Shown: positions 49,251-58,021, counted from the stretch's first letter. The stretch is 64,000 nt of DNA from Micromonospora polyrhachis (GCF_014203835.1 NZ_JACHJW010000001.1:5654501-5718500); one strand, 5' to 3'. The notes: generated from the letters alone by a model not told the origin. Numbers and translations are program-made.

Positions 49251-51359
49251 ATGGCGCTAGACATCCCGCGGCTCGATGGCCGCTTCCAGGTCATCAGCGA
49301 GTTCCAGCCCGCCGGTGACCAGCCGGCGGCAATCGCTGACCTTGAGCGTCGGGTGCGGCGTGGTGATCGTCATTCGGTGTTGCTCGGTGCCACCGGGACG
49401 GGCAAGAGCGCGACCACCGCCTGGCTGGTGGAGCGGCTCCAGCGACCGACCCTGGTCCTCGCGCCGAACAAGACCCTCTGTGCCCAGCTCGCCAAGGAGT
49501 TCAGCGAGCTGATGCCGCACAACGCGGTCGAGTACTTCGTCTCCTACTACGACTACTACCAGCCCGAGGCGTACATTCCGCAGACCGACACCTACATCGA
49601 GAAGGACTCCTCGATCAACGAGGAGGTGGAGCGGCTGCGGCACTCGACGACGATGTCCCTGCTGACCCGCCGGGACGTGATCGTGGTGGCGACGGTGTCG
49701 GCGATCTACGGCCTGGGCACCCCGGAGGAATATCTCGACCGCGCGGTGCGGGTCAAGGTCGGGCAGGAGATCGAGCGGGACAAGCTGCTGCGCCGGCTGG
49801 TCGACATCCAGTACACCCGTAACGACATGGCCTTCAACCGAGGGACGTTCCGGGTCCGTGGCGACACGCTGGAGATCATTCCGGCGTACGAGGAGCTGGC
49901 GCTGCGGATCGAGTTCTTCGGCGACGAGGTGGAGAAGCTCTTCTACCTGCACCCGCTCACCGGCGAGGTGGTCCGGGAGGTCGAGCACCTGCTGATCTTC
50001 CCGTCGACGCACTACGCGGCGGGGCCGGAACGGATGGAACGGGCGATCGCCGGTATCGAGGCCGAGTTGGCCGAGCGTCTGGCCGAGCTGGACCGGCAGG
50101 GCAAACTGCTGGAGGCACAGCGGCTGCGGATGCGGACCACCTACGACATCGAGATGATGCGTCAGGTCGGTTTCTGCTCCGGTATCGAGAACTACTCGAT
50201 GCACATCGACGGTCGTGGGCCGGGCAGCCCGCCGCACTGTCTGATCGACTACTTCCCGGACGACTTCCTCACCGTGGTCGACGAGTCGCACGTGACCATT
50301 CCGCAGATCGGTGGGATGTTCGAGGGCGACGCGTCGCGTAAGCGAATGCTGATCGACCACGGGTTCCGGCTGCCCAGCGCCGCCGACAACCGGCCGCTGC
50401 GCTTCGACGAGTTCCTCGACCGGGTCGGCCAGATGGTCTTCCTCTCGGCCACTCCGGGGCCGTGGGAGTTGGAGCAGGCCGGTGGTGAGTTCGTCGAGCA
50501 GGTCATCCGACCGACCGGTCTGGTCGACCCCGAGGTGATCGTCAAGCCCACCAAGGGGCAGATCGACGACCTGATGCACGAGATCAAGCTACGTACCGAG
50601 CGGGACGAGCGCGTGCTGGTCACCACGCTGACCAAGAAGATGGCCGAGGACCTGTCCGACTACTTCCTGGAGCACGGCATCCGGGTGCGCTACCTGCACT
50701 CCGAAGTCGACACGTTGCGCCGCGTGGAGTTGCTGCGCGAGCTGCGTAAGGGCGACTACGACGTACTGGTCGGCATCAACCTGCTGCGGGAGGGCCTCGA
50801 CCTGCCCGAGGTGTCGCTGGTGGCGATCCTCGACGCCGACAAGGAGGGCTTCCTGCGTAGCGCCCGGTCGCTGATCCAGACCATCGGCCGGGCCGCCCGT
50901 AACGTGTCGGGTCAGGTGCACATGTACGCCGACAAGATGACGCCGTCGATGCGGGACGCGATCGACGAGACCAACCGGCGACGGGCCAAGCAGGTCGCGC
51001 ACAACGAGGCCAACGGGATCAGCCCCGAGCCGCTGCGGAAGAAGATCCACGACATCCTGGACGACATCTACCGCGAGGCGGAGGACACCGACGGGATGAC
51101 CCGGGTCGGCGGTGCCGCACGCCAGTTGTCCCGAGGCAAGGCGCCGGTCGCCGAGACGCGTAGCCGGGGCCGGGTGGCTGCCGGTCCGTCCCGAGAGGGG
51201 ATGGCCCGTGCCGACCTGGCCCAGCTCATCCAGGAACTCAGTGACCAGATGTTGGCCGCCGCCCGTGAGTTGCAGTTCGAGGTGGCGGCCCGGATCCGGG
51301 ACGAGGTCGCCGAGTTGAAGAAGGAACTACGCGGGATGGACGCGGCCGGCGTGAAGTAG
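49251..51359 (+). CDS. uvrB: Excinuclease ABC subunit B
   Basis: 702 residues from ATG 49251. UvrB verifies lesions handed over by UvrA and recruits UvrC in nucleotide excision repair. Helicase motif I is [10 protein letters not shown] (44-53). The beta-hairpin region is [10 protein letters not shown], motif II Val-Val-Asp-Glu-Ser-His, motif III Leu-Ser-Ala-Thr-Pro, and motif VI Gln-Thr-Ile-Gly-Arg-Ala-Ala-Arg-Asn. The C-terminal UVR domain (Leu-Ile-Gln-Glu-Leu-Ser-Asp-Gln-Met...[10 protein letters not shown]) is present. Length and order are normal. Confidence 0.97.
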   Translation: MALDIPRLDGRFQVISEFQPAGDQPAAIADLERRVRRGDRHSVLLGATGTGKSATTAWLVERLQRPTLVLAPNKTLCAQLAKEFSELMPHNAVEYFVSYYDYYQPEAYIPQTDTYIEKDSSINEEVERLRHSTTMSLLTRRDVIVVATVSAIYGLGTPEEYLDRAVRVKVGQEIERDKLLRRLVDIQYTRNDMAFNRGTFRVRGDTLEIIPAYEELALRIEFFGDEVEKLFYLHPLTGEVVREVEHLLIFPSTHYAAGPERMERAIAGIEAELAERLAELDRQGKLLEAQRLRMRTTYDIEMMRQVGFCSGIENYSMHIDGRGPGSPPHCLIDYFPDDFLTVVDESHVTIPQIGGMFEGDASRKRMLIDHGFRLPSAADNRPLRFDEFLDRVGQMVFLSATPGPWELEQAGGEFVEQVIRPTGLVDPEVIVKPTKGQIDDLMHEIKLRTERDERVLVTTLTKKMAEDLSDYFLEHGIRVRYLHSEVDTLRRVELLRELRKGDYDVLVGINLLREGLDLPEVSLVAILDADKEGFLRSARSLIQTIGRAARNVSGQVHMYADKMTPSMRDAIDETNRRRAKQVAHNEANGISPEPLRKKIHDILDDIYREAEDTDGMTRVGGAARQLSRGKAPVAETRSRGRVAAGPSREGMARADLAQLIQELSDQMLAAARELQFEVAARIRDEVAELKKELRGMDAAGVK

Positions 51360-51470
51360 CCCCCGCAGCGCGGTGTGGCGTGGCGTGGCGTTAGGAAAGT
51401 GCTCAGCGGAGATGTCGCCGGGGGTTGGTACGGTGTCGCCCCCTCGCCACCGTTCTCAGGAGACGCCACG

Positions 51471-52439
51471 ATGACCATCAGTGAACATGTCGCCGAGTTC
51501 GCCGGACTGCCCTGCTTCCAGTTCGAGGAGGGCGCGGAGTTGCCCGAGACCCCCGCCTCAGTCGCCTGGCGGGTCGAGGCCTGGGGGGAGGACGATCCTG
51601 ACTGGGAGGCCCAGCTGTCGCCGACCTTCCAGCGGGTGTTCGAGAGCTTCCTCGGGACTGTCGACCCGGCCACGGTCACCGCGCTGGTGATCGGGTCGTG
51701 GGGTTACGCCGCCTCCAACACCGCACCGATCGAACAGCTCTGCGCGGCGGCGTCCCGGCTGACCGGGCTGCGGGCGCTGTTCCTCGGCGATATCACCTCC
51801 GAGGATTGCGAGATCTCCTGGATTCGGCAGGGGGACATCACGCCGTTGCTGGCGGCGTACCCGGATCTGGAGGTGTTGTGGGTGCGCGGCGCGGACCCAC
51901 AACAGGCTGATGAGCCTGGGGTACTTCGTCTCGACCCGGTACGCCATACCGCGCTGCGGGAGCTGGTGATCGAGTCTGGTGGGCTCCCGGGCAGCGTGGT
52001 GCGGGGCGTCGGCGAGTGTGACCTGCCCGCGTTGGAGGTTCTGGAGTTGTGGCTCGGCACCGATGATTACGGCGGTGACGCCACCGTTGACGACCTGGCC
52101 CCGATCCTGGCCGGTAACCGGCTGCCGGAGCTGCGCTATCTCGGGCTGCGGGACGCGGAGATCGCCGACGAGGTGGCGGCGGCGCTGGCTGCCGCGCCGG
52201 TGGTCGCCCAGCTCGACATCATCAACCTGTCACTGGGCACCCTCTCCGACGAGGGGGCGGCGGCGCTGCTGGCCGGGCAGCCGTTGACCCATCTGCGCCG
52301 GCTCGACCTGCATCATCACTATCTCGGCGAGGAGATGGTCGAGCAGTTGAGCGCCGCGCTGTCCGGCGTGGAGGTCGACCTGTCAGACCCCCAGGAGCCC
52401 GACGAGGACGGCGATCGTTACGTGGCCGTCAGCGAGTGA
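51471..52439 (+). CDS. STM4015 family leucine-rich-repeat-like protein, copy 1
   Basis: 322 residues from ATG 51471, with AGGAGAC 7 nt upstream. The C-terminal two thirds consist of leucine-rich-like repeats (Leu-Arg-Tyr-Leu-Gly-Leu-Arg-Asp-Ala-Glu-Ile-Ala, Leu-Asp-Ile-Ile-Asn-Leu-Ser-Leu-Gly-Thr-Leu-Ser, Leu-Arg-Arg-Leu-Asp-Leu-His-His-His-Tyr). They match the STM4015 family, found next to STM4011-STM4014. No signal peptide or catalytic motif is seen; a binding or scaffold role is inferred. The protein ends Arg-Tyr-Val-Ala-Val-Ser-Glu, shared exactly with copy 2. It opens a co-directional operon of six genes. Confidence 0.85.
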   Translation: MTISEHVAEFAGLPCFQFEEGAELPETPASVAWRVEAWGEDDPDWEAQLSPTFQRVFESFLGTVDPATVTALVIGSWGYAASNTAPIEQLCAAASRLTGLRALFLGDITSEDCEISWIRQGDITPLLAAYPDLEVLWVRGADPQQADEPGVLRLDPVRHTALRELVIESGGLPGSVVRGVGECDLPALEVLELWLGTDDYGGDATVDDLAPILAGNRLPELRYLGLRDAEIADEVAAALAAAPVVAQLDIINLSLGTLSDEGAAALLAGQPLTHLRRLDLHHHYLGEEMVEQLSAALSGVEVDLSDPQEPDEDGDRYVAVSE

Positions 52440-52505
52440 GCCGTGTCGGATCGGCCTGTTACGTTGGCCGCTCCCGGTGCCCTTTCATCGTCCAGGAGAT
52501 CCCCG

Positions 52506-53411
52506 ATGACCATCAACGAGCACATCACCGAGTTCGCTGGTCTGCCCGTGGTCGACTTCGTGCCGGACATGGAACCGCCGGCCGACCCGAGCGGGGTGGC
52601 CTGGCGGATCACCGAAGACCACGACCTCAGCGAGATGATCCCCGAACAGGTCGAACATCTCCCGACGGTGGTCGACCCGGCCGACGTCCGGGCCCTGATC
52701 ATCTGTGCGTGGGACGCGCCCTTGTCGGTCGAACAGCTGGTTGGTCTCGCGTCCCGCCTGACCGGGTTGCGGGCGGTGTTCCTCGGCGAGATGACGTTCG
52801 AGGAGTGCGAGATCTCCTGGATTGAGCAGGAAGACATCACCCCACTGCTGGCGGCCTACCCGGACCTGGAGGTGCTGCGGGTGCGGGGCACGAACGGGCT
52901 GGCCCTGGCTCCGGTGCGGCACGCCGCCTTGCGCGAGTTGGCGTTCGAGTCCGGTGGCCTGCCGGCGTCGGTGGTCCGTGCGGTCGCCGCGTGCGACCTG
53001 CCGGCGCTGACCCACCTGGAGTTGTGGCTCGGCACCGACGAGTACGGCGGCGACACCACCGTTGACGACCTCGCCCCGATTCTGGCCGGCACCCGGCTGC
53101 CGGCGGTGCGCTACCTCGGGCTGCGGGATGCGGAGATCGCCGACGAGGTGGCGGCGACGCTGGCCACCGCCCCGGTGGTGGCTCAACTGGACACAGTGGA
53201 CCTGTCGTTGGGCATCCTGAGCGACAAGGGGGTGGCGGCCTTGCTGGCCGGGCAGCCACTGACCCATCTGCGCCGGCTCGACCTGCACCACCACTACGTC
53301 AACCGGGAACTGGCCGACCGACTGACCGCCGAGTTGGCCGGGGTCGAGGTCGACCTCTCCGACCACCAGGCGGCCGACAACGACCGGCGGTACGTGGCAG
53401 TCTCCGAGTGA
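52506..53411 (+). CDS. STM4015 family leucine-rich-repeat-like protein, copy 2
   Basis: 301 residues from ATG 52506, with AGGAGAT 7-8 nt upstream. It is a tandem paralogue of the preceding gene. The N-terminal third has diverged and lost short stretches, while long runs in the repeat region (Asp-Ile-Thr-Pro-Leu-Leu-Ala-Ala-Tyr-Pro-Asp-Leu-Glu-Val-Leu, Arg-Tyr-Leu-Gly-Leu-Arg-Asp-Ala-Glu-Ile-Ala-Asp-Glu-Val-Ala) and the last seven residues are identical. Its stop overlaps the ATP-grasp gene start (GTGA), so this copy is the one translationally tied to the enzymes. Confidence 0.87.
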   Translation: MTINEHITEFAGLPVVDFVPDMEPPADPSGVAWRITEDHDLSEMIPEQVEHLPTVVDPADVRALIICAWDAPLSVEQLVGLASRLTGLRAVFLGEMTFEECEISWIEQEDITPLLAAYPDLEVLRVRGTNGLALAPVRHAALRELAFESGGLPASVVRAVAACDLPALTHLELWLGTDEYGGDTTVDDLAPILAGTRLPAVRYLGLRDAEIADEVAATLATAPVVAQLDTVDLSLGILSDKGVAALLAGQPLTHLRRLDLHHHYVNRELADRLTAELAGVEVDLSDHQAADNDRRYVAVSE

Positions 53412-54544
53412 ACATCGAATCGCCGCTGGTGGTGGTCGGCAACCCCGACAACCGGCGGGTCACCCTGTTCCGGGCCGCCGCCGCGCGGGCCGGTCTGGCC
53501 GTCGAGGTGCTGCCCTGGCGCAGGCTGGCCACCGGCCCCGTCCACCTACCGGCCGGTGCCGTCGTACGGGTCGACTCGCCCGGTGAGGACGCCGAGGTGG
53601 ACCGGTTACTGCGCGGTGCCGACCGGCCCGCCGAACACGGCGAGATCGTCGGGATGGCCGCCTGGTACGTCGGCCTGCGCAGCGCTCTCGGCCGGCTCAC
53701 CGATGCGGTGGACGTCGCCGGGGCGACCCTGCTCAACGCCCCAGCCGACATCGCGATCATGTTCGACAAGCGCGCCTGCCACGCCCGGTTGACCGAGGCC
53801 GGGGTGCCCGTGCCCCCCGCGTTGCCCGGTCCCGTTCACGACTACGGTGAGCTGCGGTCCGCACTGCGCGACGCGGGCTGGCCCCAGGTCTTCGTCAAGC
53901 CCGCGCACGGGTCGTCGGCATCGGGAGTGCTCGCCCTGCGGATCAGCCAGGGTGCATCTACCGGGCCGACCCCGACCCGGGTATCGGCGACCACCTCGGT
54001 GGAGTTGGCCGACGACGGACGGCTGTTCAACTCGCTACGGGTGCGCACCTACCGCGACGAGCGGGAGGTGGCCGCGATCGTGGACCGGCTGGCCCCGGAC
54101 GGGCTGCACGTCGAACGCTGGTTTCCCAAGGCGGGGCTGGCCGGGCAGGTGTTCGACCTGCGGGTACTGGTAGTCGCCGGCGAACCCGGTCACGTGGTGG
54201 TCCGGGCCGGCCGGGGTCCACTGACCAACCTGCACCTGGGCAACGCCCGGGGTGACCTGGCCGCCGTGCGTGCGCGGCTGGGCGAGGCCGGTTGGGCGGC
54301 CGCCATGCGTACCTGCGTGCGGGCCGCCGCCTGCTTCCCCGGTAGCCTGCACGCCGGGGTCGACCTGCTCATCGGAACCGACTGGCGGCGTAACAGCGTG
54401 GCCGAGGTGAACGCCTTCGGCGATCTGCTGCCGCACCTGTTGGACGGCGCGGGTCGGGACACCTACGCCGCCGCGCTGCACGCGTGGCGTACCGGCCGGT
54501 TCGACCGCTGGCAGACGGGTTTCCTCGCCGGGAGGGGCAGATGA
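53408..54544 (+). CDS. STM4014 family ATP-grasp protein
   Basis: 378 residues from GTG 53408, overlapping the upstream stop. After an N-terminal Rossmann-like domain (Val-Val-Val-Gly-Asn-Pro-Asp-Asn-Arg-Arg), the ATP-grasp core shows a nucleotide lysine in Val-Phe-Val-Lys-Pro-Ala-His-Gly-Ser-Ser-Ala-Ser-Gly-Val, Phe-Asp-Leu-Arg-Val-Leu-Val-Val-Ala-Gly, and the metal-binding end Ala-Glu-Val-Asn-Ala-Phe-Gly-Asp-Leu-Leu-Pro. ATP-grasp enzymes join a carboxylate, activated as acyl-phosphate, to an amine or thiol. The substrates are unknown; a peptide or protein C-terminus is one possibility given the neighbours. The next gene starts in its last codon (ATGA). Confidence 0.85.
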   Translation: MNIESPLVVVGNPDNRRVTLFRAAAARAGLAVEVLPWRRLATGPVHLPAGAVVRVDSPGEDAEVDRLLRGADRPAEHGEIVGMAAWYVGLRSALGRLTDAVDVAGATLLNAPADIAIMFDKRACHARLTEAGVPVPPALPGPVHDYGELRSALRDAGWPQVFVKPAHGSSASGVLALRISQGASTGPTPTRVSATTSVELADDGRLFNSLRVRTYRDEREVAAIVDRLAPDGLHVERWFPKAGLAGQVFDLRVLVVAGEPGHVVVRAGRGPLTNLHLGNARGDLAAVRARLGEAGWAAAMRTCVRAAACFPGSLHAGVDLLIGTDWRRNSVAEVNAFGDLLPHLLDGAGRDTYAAALHAWRTGRFDRWQTGFLAGRGR

Positions 54545-55365
54545 AGGATCTGATCGGCAGTCACGATCTGCTCTTCGTCACCCTCGACACGTTGCGCTAC
54601 GACGTGGCCGCCGAGTTGGGCGCAGCCGGACGTACCCCGAATCTGGCCCGGGCCCTGCCCGGCGGGACCTGGCAGCGTCGACACAGCCCGGCGAGCTTCA
54701 CCTACGCCGCCCACCAGGCGTTCTTCGCCGGTTTCCTGCCCACGCCCACCGGACCAGGGCCGCATCCCCGGCTTTTCGCCGCGGCCTTCCCCGGCAGCGA
54801 GAGCACCACCGAGGAGACCTGGGTCTTCGAGGCACCCGATGTGGTGACCGCGTTGGCCAAGGCGGGCTACCACACCGTCTGCGTCGGCGGGGTGGGCTTC
54901 TTCAACCCGCACTCACCACTGGGCGCGGTGCTACCCGGCCTCTTCGCCGAGGCACACTGGGAGCCCGCGTTCGGGGTGACCGCCCCGGACTGCTTCGAGG
55001 CGCAACTCGACCGCATCGCGACTGTCGTGCCGGCGGCCCCGGCTGACCGACCGCTGTTCCTGTTCGTCAACGTCGCCGCGATGCATCAACCGAACCGGCA
55101 CTACCTGCCCGGCGCGGAGCAGGACAGCCGAGCCAGCCATGCCGCCGCACTGGAATACGTGGACCGGCACATCGGCCGGCTCTTCGCGTTGGCCACCAGC
55201 CGGGACCGCCCCTGCCTGGTGGTGCTCTGCGCCGACCACGGCACGGCGTACGGCGAGGACGGCCACACTGGGCACCGGTTCGGCCACGAGGTGGTGTGGA
55301 CGGTGCCGTACGCCCACTTCGTCATCGAGCCGGGCGACTGGGACAAGCTGGGGGACTGGCCGTGA
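54541..55365 (+). CDS. STM4013 family alkaline-phosphatase-superfamily hydrolase
   Basis: 274 residues from ATG 54541. The metal-binding core of the sulfatase/phosphatase superfamily is visible: Leu-Leu-Phe-Val-Thr-Leu-Asp16-Thr-Leu-Arg-Tyr-Asp at the N-terminus and Leu-Cys-Ala-Asp-His-Gly-Thr-Ala-Tyr-Gly-Glu-Asp-Gly-His...His-Arg-Phe-Gly-His-Glu near the end. The Cys/Ser-x-Pro-x-Arg formylglycine motif of sulfatases is missing. Its place is taken by Ser-Pro-Ala-Ser-Phe-Thr54-Tyr-Ala-Ala-His-Gln, so Thr54 or a nearby Ser could be the nucleophile, as in phosphodiesterase-like members. The protein is short and has no signal peptide, so a cytoplasmic substrate is expected. Confidence 0.85.
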   Translation: MKDLIGSHDLLFVTLDTLRYDVAAELGAAGRTPNLARALPGGTWQRRHSPASFTYAAHQAFFAGFLPTPTGPGPHPRLFAAAFPGSESTTEETWVFEAPDVVTALAKAGYHTVCVGGVGFFNPHSPLGAVLPGLFAEAHWEPAFGVTAPDCFEAQLDRIATVVPAAPADRPLFLFVNVAAMHQPNRHYLPGAEQDSRASHAAALEYVDRHIGRLFALATSRDRPCLVVLCADHGTAYGEDGHTGHRFGHEVVWTVPYAHFVIEPGDWDKLGDWP

Positions 55366-56717
55366 CCGACGAGATGCTGACGGGGTCGCCGTACCAGGGG
55401 TATCTCTACGCGTACCCGCACAAGACGGCATACCGGCCGTTGGTGCCCCGCCCCGCCTTGCGCGACGTCTGGGCTGGCGAGCGTACCGATGCCCTCTTCC
55501 TCTATCTGCATCTGCCGTTCTGCGAGATGCGGTGTGGGTTCTGCAATCTGTTCACCCGAGCCAACCCACCCGCAGAGCAGGTGACCGCCTACCTTGATCA
55601 GCTGCGTCGGCAGGCGACCCGGGTACGGGACTCGCTGCCGACCGGCACCGACGTCGCCCGGATCGCCATCGGCGGCGGCACCCCGACCTACCTGACCGCC
55701 ACCGAGCTGTCCACAATGTTCGACCTGGTGGCGGAGTTCGGTGCCCGTCCCGGCGCGGTACCGATGGCAGTGGAGACCTCACCGGCCACCGCCACCGCCG
55801 ACCGGATCGGGGTGCTCGCCGAGCGGGGCACCAAGCGGGTCAGCATCGGAGTACAGAGCTTCCTGGACGCCGAGGCGCGGGCCGCCGGCCGCCCGCAACG
55901 GCGTCCGGAGGTGGAACGGGCCCTGGCTACCATTCGGGCGCACGCGGTCCCCGAGTTGAACCTCGACCTGATCTACGGCATCGCCGGGCAGACCGCGCGG
56001 ACCTGGGCCCAGTCACTGGCTGCGGCACTTTCCTGGCGTCCCGAGGAGTTGTTCCTCTATCCGCTCTACGTCCGGCCGCTCACCGGTCTCGGCCGCCGCG
56101 AACGCAGTGACCTGGCGGACCAGGCCTGGGACGAACAGCGGCTGGCGCTCTACCGGCAGGGGCGGGACACCCTCCGGGCGGCCGGCTACCGGCAGTTGTC
56201 GATGCGCCACTTCCGGCGGGCCGATCTGCCCGCCGAGTTGTCCGGTGACCGGTCCGGCACGGACGGCCCGGGGTACTGCTGCCAGTCCGATGGCATGGTG
56301 GGGTTGGGTTGCGGTGCCCGCTCCTACACCACCGACCTGCACTACTCGTTCGACTACGCGGTCGGCATCGGTCAGGTACGGGCGATCATCGACGACTACC
56401 TGCGTCGCCCGGTCGAGGACTTCGACCTGGCCGAGGTCGGCTTCCGGCTCGACCCGGTGGAACAACGCCGGCGGTGGCTGGTCAAGTCACTGCTACGCAC
56501 CGAGGGCTTCACTCCAGCAGCCTATTCGGACCGGTTCGGCACCGGGGTGCGCGACGACTTTCCGGCCCTGACGGCGCTCGCCGACCGGGGGTGGCTGAGC
56601 GCTGATGGTGAGCGGATCGCGCTGACCGACGCCGGGGTGGAACGCTCCGACGCGATCGGACCGTGGCTGGTCTCCGGCCCGGTCCGCGTCGCGATGACGG
56701 AATACGCACTCCGGTGA
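55362..56717 (+). CDS. STM4012 family radical SAM protein
   Basis: 451 residues from GTG 55362, overlapping the upstream stop (GTGA). The 4Fe-4S/SAM motif is Cys54-x3-Cys58-x2-Cys61 in Leu-Pro-Phe-Cys-Glu-Met-Arg-Cys-Gly-Phe-Cys-Asn-Leu-Phe. Ile-Gly-Gly-Gly-Thr-Pro-Thr-Tyr-Leu, Arg-Val-Ser-Ile-Gly-Val-Gln-Ser-Phe and Leu-Asn-Leu-Asp-Leu-Ile-Tyr-Gly-Ile-Ala-Gly-Gln-Thr follow the HemN/HemW pattern, and a C-terminal HemN_C-like helical domain is present. Related proteins include heme chaperones and radical SAM methyltransferases. It probably acts on the same unknown substrate as its operon partners. Confidence 0.9.
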   Translation: MTDEMLTGSPYQGYLYAYPHKTAYRPLVPRPALRDVWAGERTDALFLYLHLPFCEMRCGFCNLFTRANPPAEQVTAYLDQLRRQATRVRDSLPTGTDVARIAIGGGTPTYLTATELSTMFDLVAEFGARPGAVPMAVETSPATATADRIGVLAERGTKRVSIGVQSFLDAEARAAGRPQRRPEVERALATIRAHAVPELNLDLIYGIAGQTARTWAQSLAAALSWRPEELFLYPLYVRPLTGLGRRERSDLADQAWDEQRLALYRQGRDTLRAAGYRQLSMRHFRRADLPAELSGDRSGTDGPGYCCQSDGMVGLGCGARSYTTDLHYSFDYAVGIGQVRAIIDDYLRRPVEDFDLAEVGFRLDPVEQRRRWLVKSLLRTEGFTPAAYSDRFGTGVRDDFPALTALADRGWLSADGERIALTDAGVERSDAIGPWLVSGPVRVAMTEYALR

Positions 56718-57643
56718 ACCTGTCCATCCTCTACCGGGGGCCGCTGGCCAGTTGCAACTACGACTGCGCCTACTGCCCGTTCGCCAAGCGCCGGGACAGC
56801 CCGGACCAGTTGCGGGCCGACCGGGCGGACCTGGCGCGATTCGTCGACTGGGTGGTCCGTAACCCGGACGGAGACCAACTTTCCGTGCTCTTCACGCCCT
56901 GGGGGGAGGGGCTGACCCGGTCGTGGTACCGGAACGCCCTGGTGACGCTCTCCCGACTCGACCACGTCGAGCGGGTGGCGATCCAGACCAACCTCGCCTG
57001 CCGGCTGGACTGGCTGGCCGAGGCGGATCGCCGTACCGTCGCGCTCTGGGCGACGTACCACCCCGACCAGGTGTCGCGGTCGACCTTCCTGCGTAGCTGC
57101 GCCACCCTGCGCGGGTCCGGCGTGCGGTTCTCGGTTGGTGTGGTCGGCCTGCCGGCCCACCTCGACGAGGCCCGCGCCCTTCGGGAAGCCCTGCCTGAGG
57201 AGGTCTACCTGTGGGTCAACGCCGCCGAGGGGCACCACTACAGCGGCGCCGAGGAGGCCGACTGGGCAGCCGTCGATCCGCTCTTCGGCTACTCCGTCCG
57301 ACCGCATCTCTCCGGCGGGCGGGGTTGCCGTACCGGGGACACGGTCATCTCCGTACAGGGTGACGGTGGCGTCCGTCGGTGTCACTTCGTCGTCGAGCCG
57401 CTGGGAAACCTCTACGACGGTTCGTACCGGACGGCGCTTCGCCCCCGGCCGTGTCCACTGCCAATCTGTGACTGCCACATCGGCTACGTGCATCTGGAGA
57501 CGTTGCCGCTCTACGACGTCTTCGCCGGCGGGGTACTCGAACGCATCCCGGCCGTGTCCACTGCCAATCGAGCCGTCGCACCGTTGGATCGGCGGCCGGT
57601 GACCGCGCCGGACTGGGGGGTGCCGCCAGGCGCACTGCGTTGA
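56714..57643 (+). CDS. STM4011 family radical SAM protein
   Basis: 309 residues from GTG 56714, overlapping the upstream stop. The SAM cluster motif is Cys14-x3-Cys18-x2-Cys21 (Cys-Asn-Tyr-Asp-Cys-Ala-Tyr-Cys-Pro-Phe), followed by a short TIM-barrel region. In the C-terminal third, Gly-Cys-Arg-Thr-Gly-Asp, Arg-Arg-Cys-His-Phe and Cys-Pro-Leu-Pro-Ile-Cys-Asp-Cys-His-Ile add five cysteines in a SPASM/Twitch-like spacing, suggesting an auxiliary Fe-S cluster. Such clusters are typical of radical SAM enzymes that modify peptides or proteins. It is the last gene of the operon. Confidence 0.9.
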   Translation: MNLSILYRGPLASCNYDCAYCPFAKRRDSPDQLRADRADLARFVDWVVRNPDGDQLSVLFTPWGEGLTRSWYRNALVTLSRLDHVERVAIQTNLACRLDWLAEADRRTVALWATYHPDQVSRSTFLRSCATLRGSGVRFSVGVVGLPAHLDEARALREALPEEVYLWVNAAEGHHYSGAEEADWAAVDPLFGYSVRPHLSGGRGCRTGDTVISVQGDGGVRRCHFVVEPLGNLYDGSYRTALRPRPCPLPICDCHIGYVHLETLPLYDVFAGGVLERIPAVSTANRAVAPLDRRPVTAPDWGVPPGALR

Positions 57644-58021
57644 CCGGGGGCACGTCGGCTGGCTGACCGGGGCACGTTGGCTGAAGATTCGCCTGGACCC
57701 CGTCATCCGCCGGGCCCGGCAGCCCCGAACCCGCCGGGTCCGGCGGATGGGAGGACCCGGGCGCGGGCACTCCCAGCCCTGGCCAAGCTTCCAGCCCTGG
57801 CCAACTCTTCAGATGGCCAAGTTTCCGGTGGGGCTGATCTCCCAGTTGGGCTGATCTCCCAGTTGGGCTGATCTCCCAGCGGGAGGGTGGCAGGGCGTGA
57901 CGGACGTCGGGAGGCTAACCCGACGGTACGACACTTTCGTGGCGCCGTTGGCCGGGCCCGTTGGCCGGGCTCCGGCCGCTGACGGGCCGATCCGGAGGCT
58001 CCGGCCGGGTCGGCCCGAGGC
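57644..58021. other. 378-bp interval after the STM401x operon, repeat-rich
   Basis: No gene is supported. The sequence is made of short repeats: a duplicated TGACCGGGG-type element near 57641-57685, paired GGCCAA/CCAGCCCTGG motifs near 57775-57820, the 17-bp triplet at 57830-57880, and a duplicated GTTGGCCGGGC near 57950-57970. It separates the convergent STM4011 and ABM genes. Confidence 0.5.
57830..57880. repeat. 17-bp tandem repeat, three copies
   Basis: TGGGCTGATCTCCCAGT at 57830-57846 and 57847-57863, and with a final C at 57864-57880. Each unit is partly self-complementary (TGGG...CCCA), so a transcript could form small alternating hairpins. Confidence 0.85.

Noticed and set aside
54541-55365. 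Annotation as a true sulfatase
   Set aside because: The formylglycine-forming motif is absent, so only the superfamily call is kept.
57830-57880. Short repeats as a CRISPR array
   Set aside because: The units are contiguous with no unique spacers and no cas genes are nearby.
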